DNA from: CAZCTC01 sp964501335
GTDB lineage: Bacteria > Chloroflexota > Anaerolineae > B4-G1 > SLSP01
Direction of reading: 5' to 3'
Length of the DNA: 64,000 nucleotides
Assembly (NCBI GenBank): GCA_964501335.1
Contig: CAZCTC010000023.1
Location: 1 to 64,000 of the forward strand
Shown here: in pieces, positions 16,510 through 24,458 of the stretch
Layout of the letters: every line of letters begins with the position of its first letter
Numbering within the stretch: position 1 is the first letter of the stretch
The notes under the pieces: generated by a model
What the model was told of the DNA's origin: nothing
Databases searched by the model: none
Seen by the model: the letters and a program-made list of their open reading frames with translations, nothing else
Position numbers and translations under genes: made by a program

Positions 16510-17295
16510 ATGAAAAGTCACGAGATCGGCTACCAGATTTTTGGCGACGACCTGCAATTCGTAGAGGTCGAACTGGATCCCCAGGAGACCGTCATCGCCG
16601 AAGCCGGCATGATGGTCTACATGGAAGACGGCATCACCTTCGATACCAAAATGGGCGACGGCTCCAAACCCCAGGCCGGCTTTATGGATAAATTGCTCAG
16701 CGTCGGCAGCCGCGTACTGACCGGAGAATCGCTCTTCATGACCCACTTCACCAACGTCGGCCAGGGCAAAAAACACGTGGCCTTCGGCGCTCCTTACCCC
16801 GGAAAAGTCATGCCCATCAATCTCTCTGAAAGCGGGGGCGAAATCCTCTGCCAGAAAGACTCCTTCCTCTGCGCCGCCCTGGGCACCAATATCAGCATTG
16901 CCTTCAACAAGAAACTAGGTGCCGGCCTTTTCGGCGGCGAAGGCTTCATCCTGCAAAAACTACGCGGTGACGGCATGGCCTTCCTGCACGCCGGCGGCAC
17001 CATCGTGGAAAAGCGCCTTCAAAACCAAAAAATCCTGATCGATACCGGCTGTATCGTCGCCTTCGAGCCGTCGGTCAGCTACGATATCCAGCGCGCCGGC
17101 AATCTGAAATCCATGCTGCTGGGCGGCGAAGGGCTCTTCCTGGCCACCCTCCAGGGCACCGGCCGGATCTGGCTGCAATCGCTGCCCTTCTCCCGGCTCG
17201 CCGACCGCATCATCAAGTCGGCCCCCTCCGCCGGCGGCAAGAGCACGGATGAAGGGGCCTTGATCAAAGGCGTAACCAATCTGCTGCAACAGTAA
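16510..17295 (+). CDS. TIGR00266/AIM24 family protein
   Basis: A 261-residue all-beta protein of the AIM24 (TIGR00266) family. It shows the family's glycine-rich repeats: EAGMMVYMEDGITF near 32-45, GLFGGEGFILQKLRG near 141-155 and LLGGEGLFLATLQG near 200-213, each a strand-turn-strand unit. AIM24 in yeast mitochondria supports inner-membrane architecture; bacterial members have no settled function. AGGAG lies eight bases before the ATG. It appears to be transcribed alone from the TATAAT at 16421, with a palindrome after its stop. Confidence 0.9.
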   Translation: MKSHEIGYQIFGDDLQFVEVELDPQETVIAEAGMMVYMEDGITFDTKMGDGSKPQAGFMDKLLSVGSRVLTGESLFMTHFTNVGQGKKHVAFGAPYPGKVMPINLSESGGEILCQKDSFLCAALGTNISIAFNKKLGAGLFGGEGFILQKLRGDGMAFLHAGGTIVEKRLQNQKILIDTGCIVAFEPSVSYDIQRAGNLKSMLLGGEGLFLATLQGTGRIWLQSLPFSRLADRIIKSAPSAGGKSTDEGALIKGVTNLLQQ

Positions 17296-17339
17296 ATACA
17301 AATCCGCTCACTGCGGTCAACCTGTAGGAGACAAAAAAC

Positions 17340-17375
17340 ATGTTTTCGGCGGCTTCAAAAAGCCGCCGAAAACAT
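17340..17375. repeat. Palindrome, CGGCGGCTT stem type
   Basis: Arms ATGTTTTCGGCGGCTT (17340-17355) and AAGCCGCCGAAAACAT (17360-17375), perfect 16 bp, loop CAAA. It fills most of the 101-base gap before the dehydrogenase gene. Confidence 0.87.
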
Positions 17376-17396
17376 AAATAAAAATAAGGCCTGGTT

Positions 17397-18350
17397 ATGA
17401 AAATAATCGTCCCGGATTTCGTTCTGCCCACCCTGGCAGCGCAAAGTTGCTCCGACTTCAACATCTGCGACTTCGTCACGCTCAGCCGCACCTGCGAAAT
17501 GAACGGCTCGCCCGAAGGCACGGAAATCATCCTGTTGCCCTTCGGCACACCCCCGGAACTACAACACCAACTCCTGAGCCTGCCGACCCTGCGCTGGGTC
17601 CAAACCGTCAGCGCCGGCGTGGATCAAAGCATCGTTGCCGAACTCCAATCCCGGGATGTCATCCTCACCAACGCCGGCGGCGTCTTCGACCGGCCCATCG
17701 CCGAAACTGTCCTGGCCTACATCTTAATGATCCTCAAGCGCCTGCCGGAATATGCCGGATTTCAACGCGAACATCGCTGGAAACGGCTGCCCCAACGCGA
17801 AACCACCGGGCTCACGGTCGGCATCATCGGCACCGGCAATATCGGCCAGGAAATTGCCCGCCTTTGCAAAGGGCTGGAAATGCATGTGATCGGCACCCGC
17901 CGCCATCCGGAACGCCCCGTCCCTTATATCGACGAACTCTTCTCTCCCGAACAGCTGCCCGAACTCCTCGCCATTTCCGATTTCGTCGTCCTGGCCACCC
18001 CGTTGACCCCCGAGACGCGCCGGCTTATCGGCCCGGCTCAACTCAGACAGATGAAATCCGACGCCTGGCTGATCAACATCGCCCGCGGCGCCATCGTCGA
18101 CGAACCTGCCTTGATCACCGCCCTCCAGGAAAAACAGATCGCCGGCGCCGCCCTGGATGTCTTCACCGAAGAACCCTTACCCGCCGACTCGCCCCTCTGG
18201 GATCTGCCCAACGTCATCCTCACCCCCCACCAATCCTGGAGCACTCCCTATCTCGAAAAACGAGAGGCTGAACTCTTCCTGGAAAACCTGCGGCGTTACC
18301 TGAACGGCGAACCGCTCCAGAATCAGATCGATAAAACCCTGGGATATTAA
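17397..18350 (+). CDS. D-2-hydroxyacid dehydrogenase family protein
   Basis: A 317-residue NAD(P)-dependent enzyme of the D-isomer-specific 2-hydroxyacid dehydrogenase family (glyoxylate/hydroxypyruvate reductase-like). The nucleotide loop GIIGTGNIGQEIA is near residues 141-153 and the family segment NIARGAIVDEPALI near 227-240. The Glu of that region, Arg in NIARG and His in TPHQSW (near 279) supply the expected catalytic set. GTRRHP after beta-2 suggests NADP could be accepted. The start has only a weak AAGG upstream. No operon partner indicates the substrate. Confidence 0.9.
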   Translation: MKIIVPDFVLPTLAAQSCSDFNICDFVTLSRTCEMNGSPEGTEIILLPFGTPPELQHQLLSLPTLRWVQTVSAGVDQSIVAELQSRDVILTNAGGVFDRPIAETVLAYILMILKRLPEYAGFQREHRWKRLPQRETTGLTVGIIGTGNIGQEIARLCKGLEMHVIGTRRHPERPVPYIDELFSPEQLPELLAISDFVVLATPLTPETRRLIGPAQLRQMKSDAWLINIARGAIVDEPALITALQEKQIAGAALDVFTEEPLPADSPLWDLPNVILTPHQSWSTPYLEKREAELFLENLRRYLNGEPLQNQIDKTLGY

Positions 18351-18420
18351 ACAAAAAGTCTCTCCCCCATCCCGCGCATCGCTTCTTACAGGGAAAATAC
18401 CCGGTGCGGGACGCTACGAG
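18351..18420 (+). repeat. CATCCCGCG..GCGGGACGC module
   Basis: AGTCTCTCCCCCATCCCGCGCATCG, a variable middle with AGGGAAAATACC, then GGTGCGGGACGCTA. CCCGC and GCGGG can pair. The same module recurs at 19691-20040, 57311-57365 and 57430-57500, and as the flank of the composite elements. Confidence 0.75.
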
Positions 18421-18549
18421 GTCCAGGCCTTACCATCAAAACGCCCTGCTATAAGGGGAAGGGAAATAAAAGAGGCAAATCCTATCACCTAAACCTCACC
18501 CGCCAGGAAAATCAGAAAAGATGACATCACACACAGTAAGGAGCCATTC

Positions 18550-19569
18550 ATGTCCGACGATTTATTGAAAAACTCCACAAAGATCAACGAAGACGACTTT
18601 AACCGCCATGCCCTGATCCTTTCCGGCGGCGGCGGCCGGGGCGCCTACCATATCGGCGTCATGGCCTACCTGGAACAGGTCTTCTGGCAGCCCGATATCA
18701 TCGTCGGGACTTCCATCGGAGCCGTCAATGCGGCCGCCCTGGGCTCCGGGCTCCCCCTCACCGCCCTGCGCGACCGCTGGCTCGATCTCGCCACGGCCGA
18801 TGTCCAGAATATGCGCGTCGGCGATGTCTACGTCGACAACGTTCTGCGACAGGGCAATCATGTCTTCGACACCAGCCCCTTGCTCACCACCCTCAAAGGT
18901 AAAAGCGAAAAATGGGAAGATCGCCCCTGGATCATCCCCGAAGTTCTCAACGGCCCCGCCTCGCCTTACGAAATCTACATCACCGCCGTTGAGCGGGATA
19001 TCCACGAGCTGACCTACTATCACAACCACAGCAACAGCGGGATCACCGCCGATATGGTCCGTGCCAGTTGCAGCATCCCCCTCTGGTACGATCCCACCTT
19101 CTTGAATGGTCGAGCCTATCTCGACGGCGGAACCATCGCCAACACCCCCTTCCGCAAAGCCCTGGAAGCCGGCGCCACCGAAATCATCGTCGTCCTGATG
19201 GCTCCCTGGCCCGGCCGCCCCATCCGCAGTTGGGAAGCAGATCACGCCCTGGCCCCCGTCGAAGATGAACTGCTCCAAATCCCCCAACAACTCTGGCGCA
19301 CCTTCGAACCCTCGTTGGATATGCTGCTCACCGAAATTGTCTGGAAAGACTATCAACTGCTCCAGGCCGAATTGAAGCTGGGCCTCCATCCTCAACTCAA
19401 ATGGATTCGCTTCGTGGCCCCCGATGTCCCCCTCCCCATCGGCCTGATGACGCTCTACGACCGCCGCAACCACATCCAGCTCTTCCGCCAGGCCGAAGAG
19501 GACGCCCGCGAAACCCTCGGCGATCTCTTTGCCGAACGCCCCGCCGGCCCCCGGGGTCGCCGCGACTAG
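18550..19569 (+). CDS. Patatin-like phospholipase
   Basis: A 339-residue serine lipase of the patatin family, which cleaves acyl chains from phospholipids using a Ser-Asp dyad. The oxyanion loop SGGGGRGAYHIG is near residues 24-35, the nucleophile elbow GTSIG near 55-59 and the catalytic aspartate in DGGTIANTPF near 195-204. No signal peptide is present, so it is probably cytosolic or membrane-associated. AAGGAG precedes the ATG at a normal distance. A stretch of repeats and the assembly gap follow. Confidence 0.92.
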   Translation: MSDDLLKNSTKINEDDFNRHALILSGGGGRGAYHIGVMAYLEQVFWQPDIIVGTSIGAVNAAALGSGLPLTALRDRWLDLATADVQNMRVGDVYVDNVLRQGNHVFDTSPLLTTLKGKSEKWEDRPWIIPEVLNGPASPYEIYITAVERDIHELTYYHNHSNSGITADMVRASCSIPLWYDPTFLNGRAYLDGGTIANTPFRKALEAGATEIIVVLMAPWPGRPIRSWEADHALAPVEDELLQIPQQLWRTFEPSLDMLLTEIVWKDYQLLQAELKLGLHPQLKWIRFVAPDVPLPIGLMTLYDRRNHIQLFRQAEEDARETLGDLFAERPAGPRGRRD

Positions 19570-19627
19570 CGACTTCCCCCATTCAATAAAAATCGCTCGC
19601 TGCGGTCAGCCCGAACGACACAAAAAA

Positions 19628-19671
19628 GTCCATATTTCCGGCAGCTTTCTAAAGCCGCCGGAAATATGGAC
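19628..19671. repeat. Palindrome, TTTCCGGC stem type
   Basis: GTCCATATTTCCGGCAGCTTT (19628-19648) pairs with 19651-19671 with one mismatch around a CT loop. It is the longest stem of the class (21 bp). Confidence 0.8.
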
Positions 19672-19690
19672 AAAAACCGGTCGCGGAACG

Positions 19691-20040
19691 CAAACAAAAA
19701 AACTCTCTCCCCCCATCCCGCGCGTCGCTTCGAGCCGAACAAAAACCTGGTGCGGGACGCAAAAAAGGTTGTTAACCAAATCCACGAACAACCGCACAGG
19801 TCGAAAAAAACACAAACAAAAAAACTCTCTCCCCCCATCCCGCGCGTCGCTTCGAGCCGAACAAAAANNNNNNNNNNNNNNNNNNNNNNNNNNNNNNNNN
19901 NNNNNNNNNNNNNNNNNNNNNNNNNNNNNNNNNNNNNNNNNNNNNNNNNNNNNNNNNNNNNNNNNNNCAAACAAAAAAACTCTCTCCCCCCATCCCGCGC
20001 GTCGCTTCGAGCCGAACAAAAACCTGGTGCGGGACGCAAA
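19691..20040. repeat. 122-bp tandem array spanning the gap
   Basis: CAAACAAAAAAACTCTCTCC starts units at 19691, 19813 (122 apart) and 19968 (after the gap). Each unit continues CCATCCCGCGCGTCGCTTCG, CGAACAAAAACCTGGTGCGG and, in unit 1, ACCGCACAGGTCGAAAA. The gap falls inside a unit, so the true copy number is unknown. Confidence 0.85.
19868..19967. other. Assembly gap (100 N)
   Basis: Exactly 100 Ns, a placeholder length. The sequence on both sides is the same repeat (AGCCGAACAAAAA left; CAAACAAAAAAACTC right), so scaffolding across an unresolved tandem array is the likely cause. Confidence 0.98.
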
Positions 20041-20061
20041 AAGGCTAACCACACAGATAAA

Positions 20062-20097
20062 GTATTTTCGGCAGCTTTCTGAAGCCGCCGAAAATAC
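20062..20097. repeat. Palindrome, CGGCGGCTT stem type (reverse)
   Basis: GTATTTTCGGCAGCTT (20062-20077) and AAGCCGCCGAAAATAC (20082-20097), 16 bp with one mismatch, loop TCTG (reverse complement of CAGA). It lies 5 bases beyond the stop of the yggT gene. Confidence 0.83.
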
Positions 20098-20102
20098 AAA
20101 AT

Positions 20103-20702
20103 CTAGAAAAGAGCCACCAGAAACCCGCTCACCAACATCACCACAAACTGCAAAACCACCACCACAATAATGGGCGAAAAATCGAGCCCATTCCAGGGCT
20201 TGATCAACCGCCGCGCCGGCGCCAGCACCGGCTCCGTTAAATTCCACACCACCTGCAAAGCCGCATGTCTGGAAAAAGCATTCGGCATCCAGGAAAAAAC
20301 GATCCGAATCATCAATACGATCAGGTACAGATCCGTCAAAACGCTCAACAAAGTCGCCAGCCTGGATCCCAGGCTCACAGATGGACCAAACAGATAAGAA
20401 AGTTCGACCAGTGTTCCCAGAAACTGCGAAAAAACCCACTGAACCAGCAGCAACATCATCAACGCCACCAGCGGCGCGATTTCCAGATACCCCTGTCCTA
20501 TCTGGGTATAGGTCGCCGATCCCAACCAGCCACGGATCGGCCGCAGCAAAGGCTCGGTAATCTGAATCAACAACTTCATAAATGAGTTGTTGGCGGCCAC
20601 ATGAGCCCATGTCAAAACTACCCGCAGGACCAGGGCCAGAGAAACCAAACCCACAATCCAGGTAACGGCCGTATTGATCCAATACAAAAACAGAACAAAC
20701 AT
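20103..20702 (-). CDS. YggT family membrane protein
   Basis: A 199-residue protein with two YggT domains in tandem, each a pair of membrane helices with the family core: LRVVLTWAH..ITEPLLRPIR (about 28-60) and IRIVFSWMP..LTEPVLAPARR (about 130-165). YggT proteins are linked to cell-envelope and division-site functions. The ATG at 20702 was chosen for GGAGG eight bases upstream; the longer frame to 20768 would overlap pgeF. It lies 22 bases after pgeF in an apparent four-gene operon. Confidence 0.88.
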   Translation of the reverse strand: MFVLFLYWINTAVTWIVGLVSLALVLRVVLTWAHVAANNSFMKLLIQITEPLLRPIRGWLGSATYTQIGQGYLEIAPLVALMMLLLVQWVFSQFLGTLVELSYLFGPSVSLGSRLATLLSVLTDLYLIVLMIRIVFSWMPNAFSRHAALQVVWNLTEPVLAPARRLIKPWNGLDFSPIIVVVVLQFVVMLVSGFLVALF

Positions 20703-20724
20703 TACAAACCCTCCTCTTCCACGG

Positions 20725-21498
20725 CTATTCCAAAACCGCCAAAACTCCGAAGCGGCCCGTCTTCCCACGCTCCGCCCGGTGTGAAAACCATAGATCCGTC
20801 CGCGTTGCCGTACAAAAGCCCGCCGGCTCGATCTGCCCTACACCGTTAGCCTGCAATTGCAGCGCTACCGCCCCCGGCAAATCCAGATACCAGCTTCCCT
20901 GCCGCTGCTCAGCAATCGTACTTCCCGGCGGCGTCACCGCCTGAATGGCCTCAACCACTTCAGGTCCCACCTCATATCGCTCCGGCCCGATCGCCGGCCC
21001 GATCCCGGCCCAGAGATCTCCGGGCTGCGTACCGAAAGCCTCGGCCATAGCCCGAATCGTCGCCGGCAGAACCCCGGCCGCCACCCCACGCCAACCCGCA
21101 TGGGCCAGCGCCACTGCCCCATGCACCGCATCGAAAAACAACACCGGCGTACAATCGGCAAAGCGCAGCATCAACGCCACTCCCGACCGATTCGTCATCA
21201 AAGCATCCGTGCCCGGGATCACCCGCCCACCGTCGCCGGCGTCCACGCGCACCACCTCACGCCCATGGACCTGATGCGGACTCACCACCGCTTCTCGACG
21301 CACATCCAACAGCGTAAAAACCCGGCGATGGTTCTCTTGAACCGCCGCCGGATCATCACCTACCGTATTGCCCAGATTCAGCGAGGAAAAATCCCCCCTG
21401 CTTACGCCGCCTTGACGGGTCAGCACGGCATGGCGCAACTTACTTCCTGGTCCGGAAAAAGTATACCAGACCAGCCCCTCATTCTGCCGGCACTGCAT
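20725..21498 (-). CDS. pgeF: Peptidoglycan editing factor PgeF (multicopper-oxidase-fold, YfiH)
   Basis: A 257-residue protein of the YfiH/LACC1 (DUF152) family. The zinc-binding set is visible: SPHQVHG (His near 75), FADCTPVL (Cys near 114) and AHAGWRG (His near 132). E. coli PgeF removes wrongly inserted L-Ser from peptidoglycan precursors; relatives were described as polyphenol oxidases or purine nucleosidases. Its ATG overlaps the TAA of the gerW-like gene by one base, so translation is probably coupled. Neighbouring yggT is a common partner of this family. Confidence 0.92.
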   Translation of the reverse strand: MQCRQNEGLVWYTFSGPGSKLRHAVLTRQGGVSRGDFSSLNLGNTVGDDPAAVQENHRRVFTLLDVRREAVVSPHQVHGREVVRVDAGDGGRVIPGTDALMTNRSGVALMLRFADCTPVLFFDAVHGAVALAHAGWRGVAAGVLPATIRAMAEAFGTQPGDLWAGIGPAIGPERYEVGPEVVEAIQAVTPPGSTIAEQRQGSWYLDLPGAVALQLQANGVGQIEPAGFCTATRTDLWFSHRAERGKTGRFGVLAVLE

Positions 21499-21905
21499 TA
21501 GCGGCGAGAAAGGAACTTAATTACCAGCCCGACCCATCCCACGATCCAGGCGGTCAACAAAATGCCGGCCATCGCCACCATCTGTTCATCGACGATCGGT
21601 TCCACATGCGTCCCCTCAGCATCAATCTCGATAAAGGCCACCGGCCGGGCCATCGACCCGCCGCCGGCACCGCCGCCCTCACCCGATTCTTCTTTGCAGG
21701 CTTCATCCTCAACCGGAGCTTCTTCATCCCCCGTCGAATACCCCATGCCAAACCCATAAGACACTGAAGCCACCGGAATCACGGTGCGATCCCCAATCTG
21801 CTGAGGTTTGCCGAAAACAGCATCCACATGAGCCTGCCGGGTCATCTCAGCCACTTTATCCAAAGCAGCTTTCATCTCTTCTTGAGGATTATGTTTTTCA
21901 TCCAT
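21498..21905 (-). CDS. GerW/YtfJ-family protein
   Basis: A 135-residue protein of the spore_YtfJ (GerW) family: GKPQQIGDRTVIPVASVSYGFGMGY near 32-55 is the family core. A glycine-rich acidic insert (about 70-85) follows, then a second conserved part (ARPVAFIEI) and a C-terminal membrane helix (about 112-131). GerW acts in spore germination in Bacillus, but the family is wide among non-sporulating bacteria where its role is unknown. AAGGAG precedes the ATG. It is second in the operon, 17 bases after a small membrane protein gene. Confidence 0.85.
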   Translation of the reverse strand: MDEKHNPQEEMKAALDKVAEMTRQAHVDAVFGKPQQIGDRTVIPVASVSYGFGMGYSTGDEEAPVEDEACKEESGEGGGAGGGSMARPVAFIEIDAEGTHVEPIVDEQMVAMAGILLTAWIVGWVGLVIKFLSRR

Positions 21906-21922
21906 AGCTCTCTCCTTGTAAA

Positions 21923-22222
21923 TTATTTCCGCACCCAGCGGTTAAGCAGCAAGATCAACGAGCCTACCACCGCCACGCCAACGGCTACCGCCCCCATCAC
22001 ACTCAACGCCTCGGTGGTCACATCCCGAATAGCCAACCAACGGGCTCCATCCGGGCCCTCTTCGACGACCGAGCTGGGACGGATCTGCACCCACTTCGCG
22101 GTAAAAGCCGCATTCCCCGGAATCTCTGTCGATTCGACCAGCACTGAAGGAAGGAACCGCCGCCCCCCAATTTCAATCGGGTCCCCGGCGATTAACTGTA
22201 TCCGCGAGTTTAGCATTCCCAT
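21923..22222 (-). CDS. Small membrane protein, unknown function
   Basis: A 99-residue protein of no recognised family. The N-terminal half is soluble with GDPIEIGGRRFLPSVLVES near 13-31, which recalls the GerW core (GxPIxxGxRxxxPV) and suggests a shortened, diverged GerW-like domain; this is inference. One membrane helix lies near 72-93, ending LLNRWVRK, so the soluble part faces either side on a single anchor. GGAGGT six bases upstream supports the ATG. It is first in the four-gene operon to yggT, with TATAAT at 22296-22291 as a likely promoter box. Confidence 0.75.
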   Translation of the reverse strand: MGMLNSRIQLIAGDPIEIGGRRFLPSVLVESTEIPGNAAFTAKWVQIRPSSVVEEGPDGARWLAIRDVTTEALSVMGAVAVGVAVVGSLILLLNRWVRK

Positions 22223-22290
22223 TCAGTTACCTCCCGTCCTGAGTTACAAACCATATTATCACAACTCTGGCATTGAACTTGATTGTTTCC

Positions 22291-22296
22291 ATTATA
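22291..22296 (-). promoter_or_regulatory. Minus-10 box of the small-protein/gerW/pgeF/yggT operon
   Basis: TATAAT on the minus strand about 70 bases before the ATG at 22222; the minus-35 is weak. Confidence 0.45.
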
Positions 22297-22330
22297 AGCC
22301 GCATTAAAAATAAAGAAAAATTGCCCCCGC

Positions 22331-22358
22331 TTGCCACCCACCCAGCTTGGGGTATCAT
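22331..22358 (+). promoter_or_regulatory. Promoter of the moeA-PBP gene
   Basis: TTGCCA (22331-22336), 16-base spacer, TATCAT (22353-22358). The predicted start near 22365 gives a 20-base leader containing GGGGAGG before the ATG at 22385. Confidence 0.55.
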
Positions 22359-22384
22359 ATGAATGACTGCAACGGGGAGGTTGG

Positions 22385-24313
22385 ATGCTCCATAACCGCG
22401 ACATTTACCTGGCTGAAGTGCCACTCGAAGAAGCCTGGAATCGGTTCCAAAACGCCATGGAAACCGCCCACCGGTGGGCCCCCCTGGAAGGGGAATCCAT
22501 CCCACTGGAGCGTGCTTTAGGGCGCCTTACCGCCGAACCGCTCTGGGCGCGTCTGTCATCCCCCCATTATCACGCCTGTGCAATGGATGGGTATGCTTTG
22601 CGTGCCGACAGCACGCTGGGAGCCAGTGAAAACCACCCCATTCGGCTTGTCCTTGAAGAAGAGGCCCAACCGGTGGATACAGGCGATCCCCTACCGGAAT
22701 GGGCCGACGCCGTCGTCATGGTCGAACATGTCCAGCTGGAAGGCCCGCATCTCCTCCTGCGCGCCCCGCTGGCCCGCTGGCAAAATATCCGCTCCGTAGG
22801 AGAAGATATCGTCGCGACCGAGTTGCTGTTGCCGGCCAATCACCGCCTGCGCCCGGCCGATCTTGGCGCCGCGGCAGGAGCCGGTTACGCCGAATTAAAA
22901 GTCCGCCGCCGGCCCCGTGTAGCCGTTCTGCCCACCGGCGATGAATTGATCCCACCCGGCCAGCCGCCCAAACCGGGCGACATCGTGGAATACAACAGCC
23001 TCGTCCTGGCCGCCCAAATTGAAGATTGGGGAGGAGAAGCCCTCCGTCATCCCATCCTGCCGGACGATATGGAAACCCTGCTCGCCGCAGTTCGCACTGC
23101 CGCGGAAACCGCCGACCTTATCATCCTGAACGCCGGCTCTTCCGCCGGTCGCGGAGATTTCACCGCCCGCGTCGTCCAACAACTGGGCCGCTTGCTGGTC
23201 CACGGCGTCAACATTCGTCCCGGCCATCCCGTCGTCATCGGCATGCTGGAATCCGGCATCCCCATCCTGGGCCTGCCCGGCTACCCGGTCTCCGCCTTCC
23301 TGACAGCCGAACTCTTTGTGCGTCCGCTGTTGACCCGCTGGCAGGGCCTGCCCGCTTATCAACCGATCACGCTCGAAGCCCAGATCACCCGCAAACTGCT
23401 CTCGCCGGCCGGCGAAGACGAATTTGTCCGCGTGGTGGTCGGCAAAGTCGGCGAGCGCACCCTGGCGGCCCCGCTCTCCCGCGGCGCCGGCGTTCTCAAC
23501 TCGCTGGTCCGGGCCGATGGCGTCGTCCGTATCCCGCGTTTTTCTGAAGGCGTAAATATCGGCGACACGGTAACCGTCGAACTTTCCCGCGCTCCCCACG
23601 CCATCGACCAGACCCTGCTGGCCATCGGCAGCCACGACCTGGCGCTCGACCTGATGGCCCAATTCCTGACCGAAGCCGAACCACCCCGCCGCCTGGTCAG
23701 CGCCAATGCCGGCAGTCTGGGTGGATTGCTCGCCCTGCGCCGCGGAGAAGCCCATCTGGCCGGCTCCCACCTGCTCGACCCGGAAACAGGGGAATACAAC
23801 CTTCCCTATATCCAACGTACCCTGCCGGACACTCCCGTCACCGTCGTCACGCTGACGTTACGGGAACAGGGCCTGATCGTACCGGCCGGCAATCCTAAAG
23901 GAATACAGGGACTGCACGATTTAAATCGAACGGAACTGACCTATGTCAATCGGCAAAAGGGATCGGGCACCCGAATCCTGTTGGATTATGAACTCGGAAA
24001 AATGGGCCTTCTCCCTACGCACATCCGCGGATATGACCGCGAAGAAGTGACCCATCTGGCCGTTGCCGTGGCGATCGCTACCGGCCGGGCCGACTGCGGC
24101 CTGGGAGTCCGGGGCGCTGCGGCGGCCCTCGGCCTTGATTTTATACCCGTAGCCTGGGAACGCTATGATCTGGTCATCCCGCGCCATTTTTGGGAATCCG
24201 AACTGCTGGCTCCCTTGCACACCCTGCTGCAAAATCCGCAGTTCCGCGCTGCAGTAGCCGGGGTCCCCGGTTACAATCCGGCCCCCATGGGACAGATTGT
24301 AACGACCTTTTAA
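22385..24313 (+). CDS. Molybdopterin molybdenumtransferase MoeA fused to a PBP-like domain
   Basis: A 642-residue fusion. Residues about 1-410 are MoeA (MoeA_N, a MoCF_biosynth core with PTGDELIPPG near 183-192 and NAGSSAGRGDF near 250-260, and MoeA_C), which inserts molybdate into molybdopterin. Residues about 415-640 form a periplasmic-binding-protein-like domain (PF12727 type), with GNPKGIQGLHDL and NRQKGSGTRILLDY near 500-535. It has no signal peptide, so the fusion is cytosolic and the second domain may sense molybdate, tungstate or a cofactor form. GGGGAGG precedes the ATG. No molybdoenzyme is nearby. Confidence 0.92.
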   Translation: MLHNRDIYLAEVPLEEAWNRFQNAMETAHRWAPLEGESIPLERALGRLTAEPLWARLSSPHYHACAMDGYALRADSTLGASENHPIRLVLEEEAQPVDTGDPLPEWADAVVMVEHVQLEGPHLLLRAPLARWQNIRSVGEDIVATELLLPANHRLRPADLGAAAGAGYAELKVRRRPRVAVLPTGDELIPPGQPPKPGDIVEYNSLVLAAQIEDWGGEALRHPILPDDMETLLAAVRTAAETADLIILNAGSSAGRGDFTARVVQQLGRLLVHGVNIRPGHPVVIGMLESGIPILGLPGYPVSAFLTAELFVRPLLTRWQGLPAYQPITLEAQITRKLLSPAGEDEFVRVVVGKVGERTLAAPLSRGAGVLNSLVRADGVVRIPRFSEGVNIGDTVTVELSRAPHAIDQTLLAIGSHDLALDLMAQFLTEAEPPRRLVSANAGSLGGLLALRRGEAHLAGSHLLDPETGEYNLPYIQRTLPDTPVTVVTLTLREQGLIVPAGNPKGIQGLHDLNRTELTYVNRQKGSGTRILLDYELGKMGLLPTHIRGYDREEVTHLAVAVAIATGRADCGLGVRGAAAALGLDFIPVAWERYDLVIPRHFWESELLAPLHTLLQNPQFRAAVAGVPGYNPAPMGQIVTTF

Positions 24314-24458
24314 ATAGAATCCGTTCCCGGCTGACCTGAACCGGCCGTCAGCCCGGAAAAACAGAAAAACCTTTGTTTTCGTACCTGTAAAAATACCCGC
24401 GAAAACATAAACAAAAAAACCAGACACCAGATCATAACCGGTAAGGTTGGAGGTTACT

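Larger units (their letters stand above)
19570..20102. other. Repeat region with assembly gap
   Basis: It lies between the patatin gene and the convergent yggT gene. It holds a palindrome (19628-19671), a 122-bp tandem unit interrupted by 100 Ns, and a second palindrome (20062-20097). Reading frames that cross the N run are artefacts. Confidence 0.8.

Noticed and set aside
19691..20040. CRISPR-like array
   Set aside because: Units are 122-bp tandem copies without short unique spacers and no cas genes are near; the Cas4-like stub at 31165 lacks a nuclease core.
19529..20682. Long frames in several phases across the assembly gap
   Set aside because: They exist only because Ns carry no stop codons and because the repeats are read through; the translations contain runs of X.
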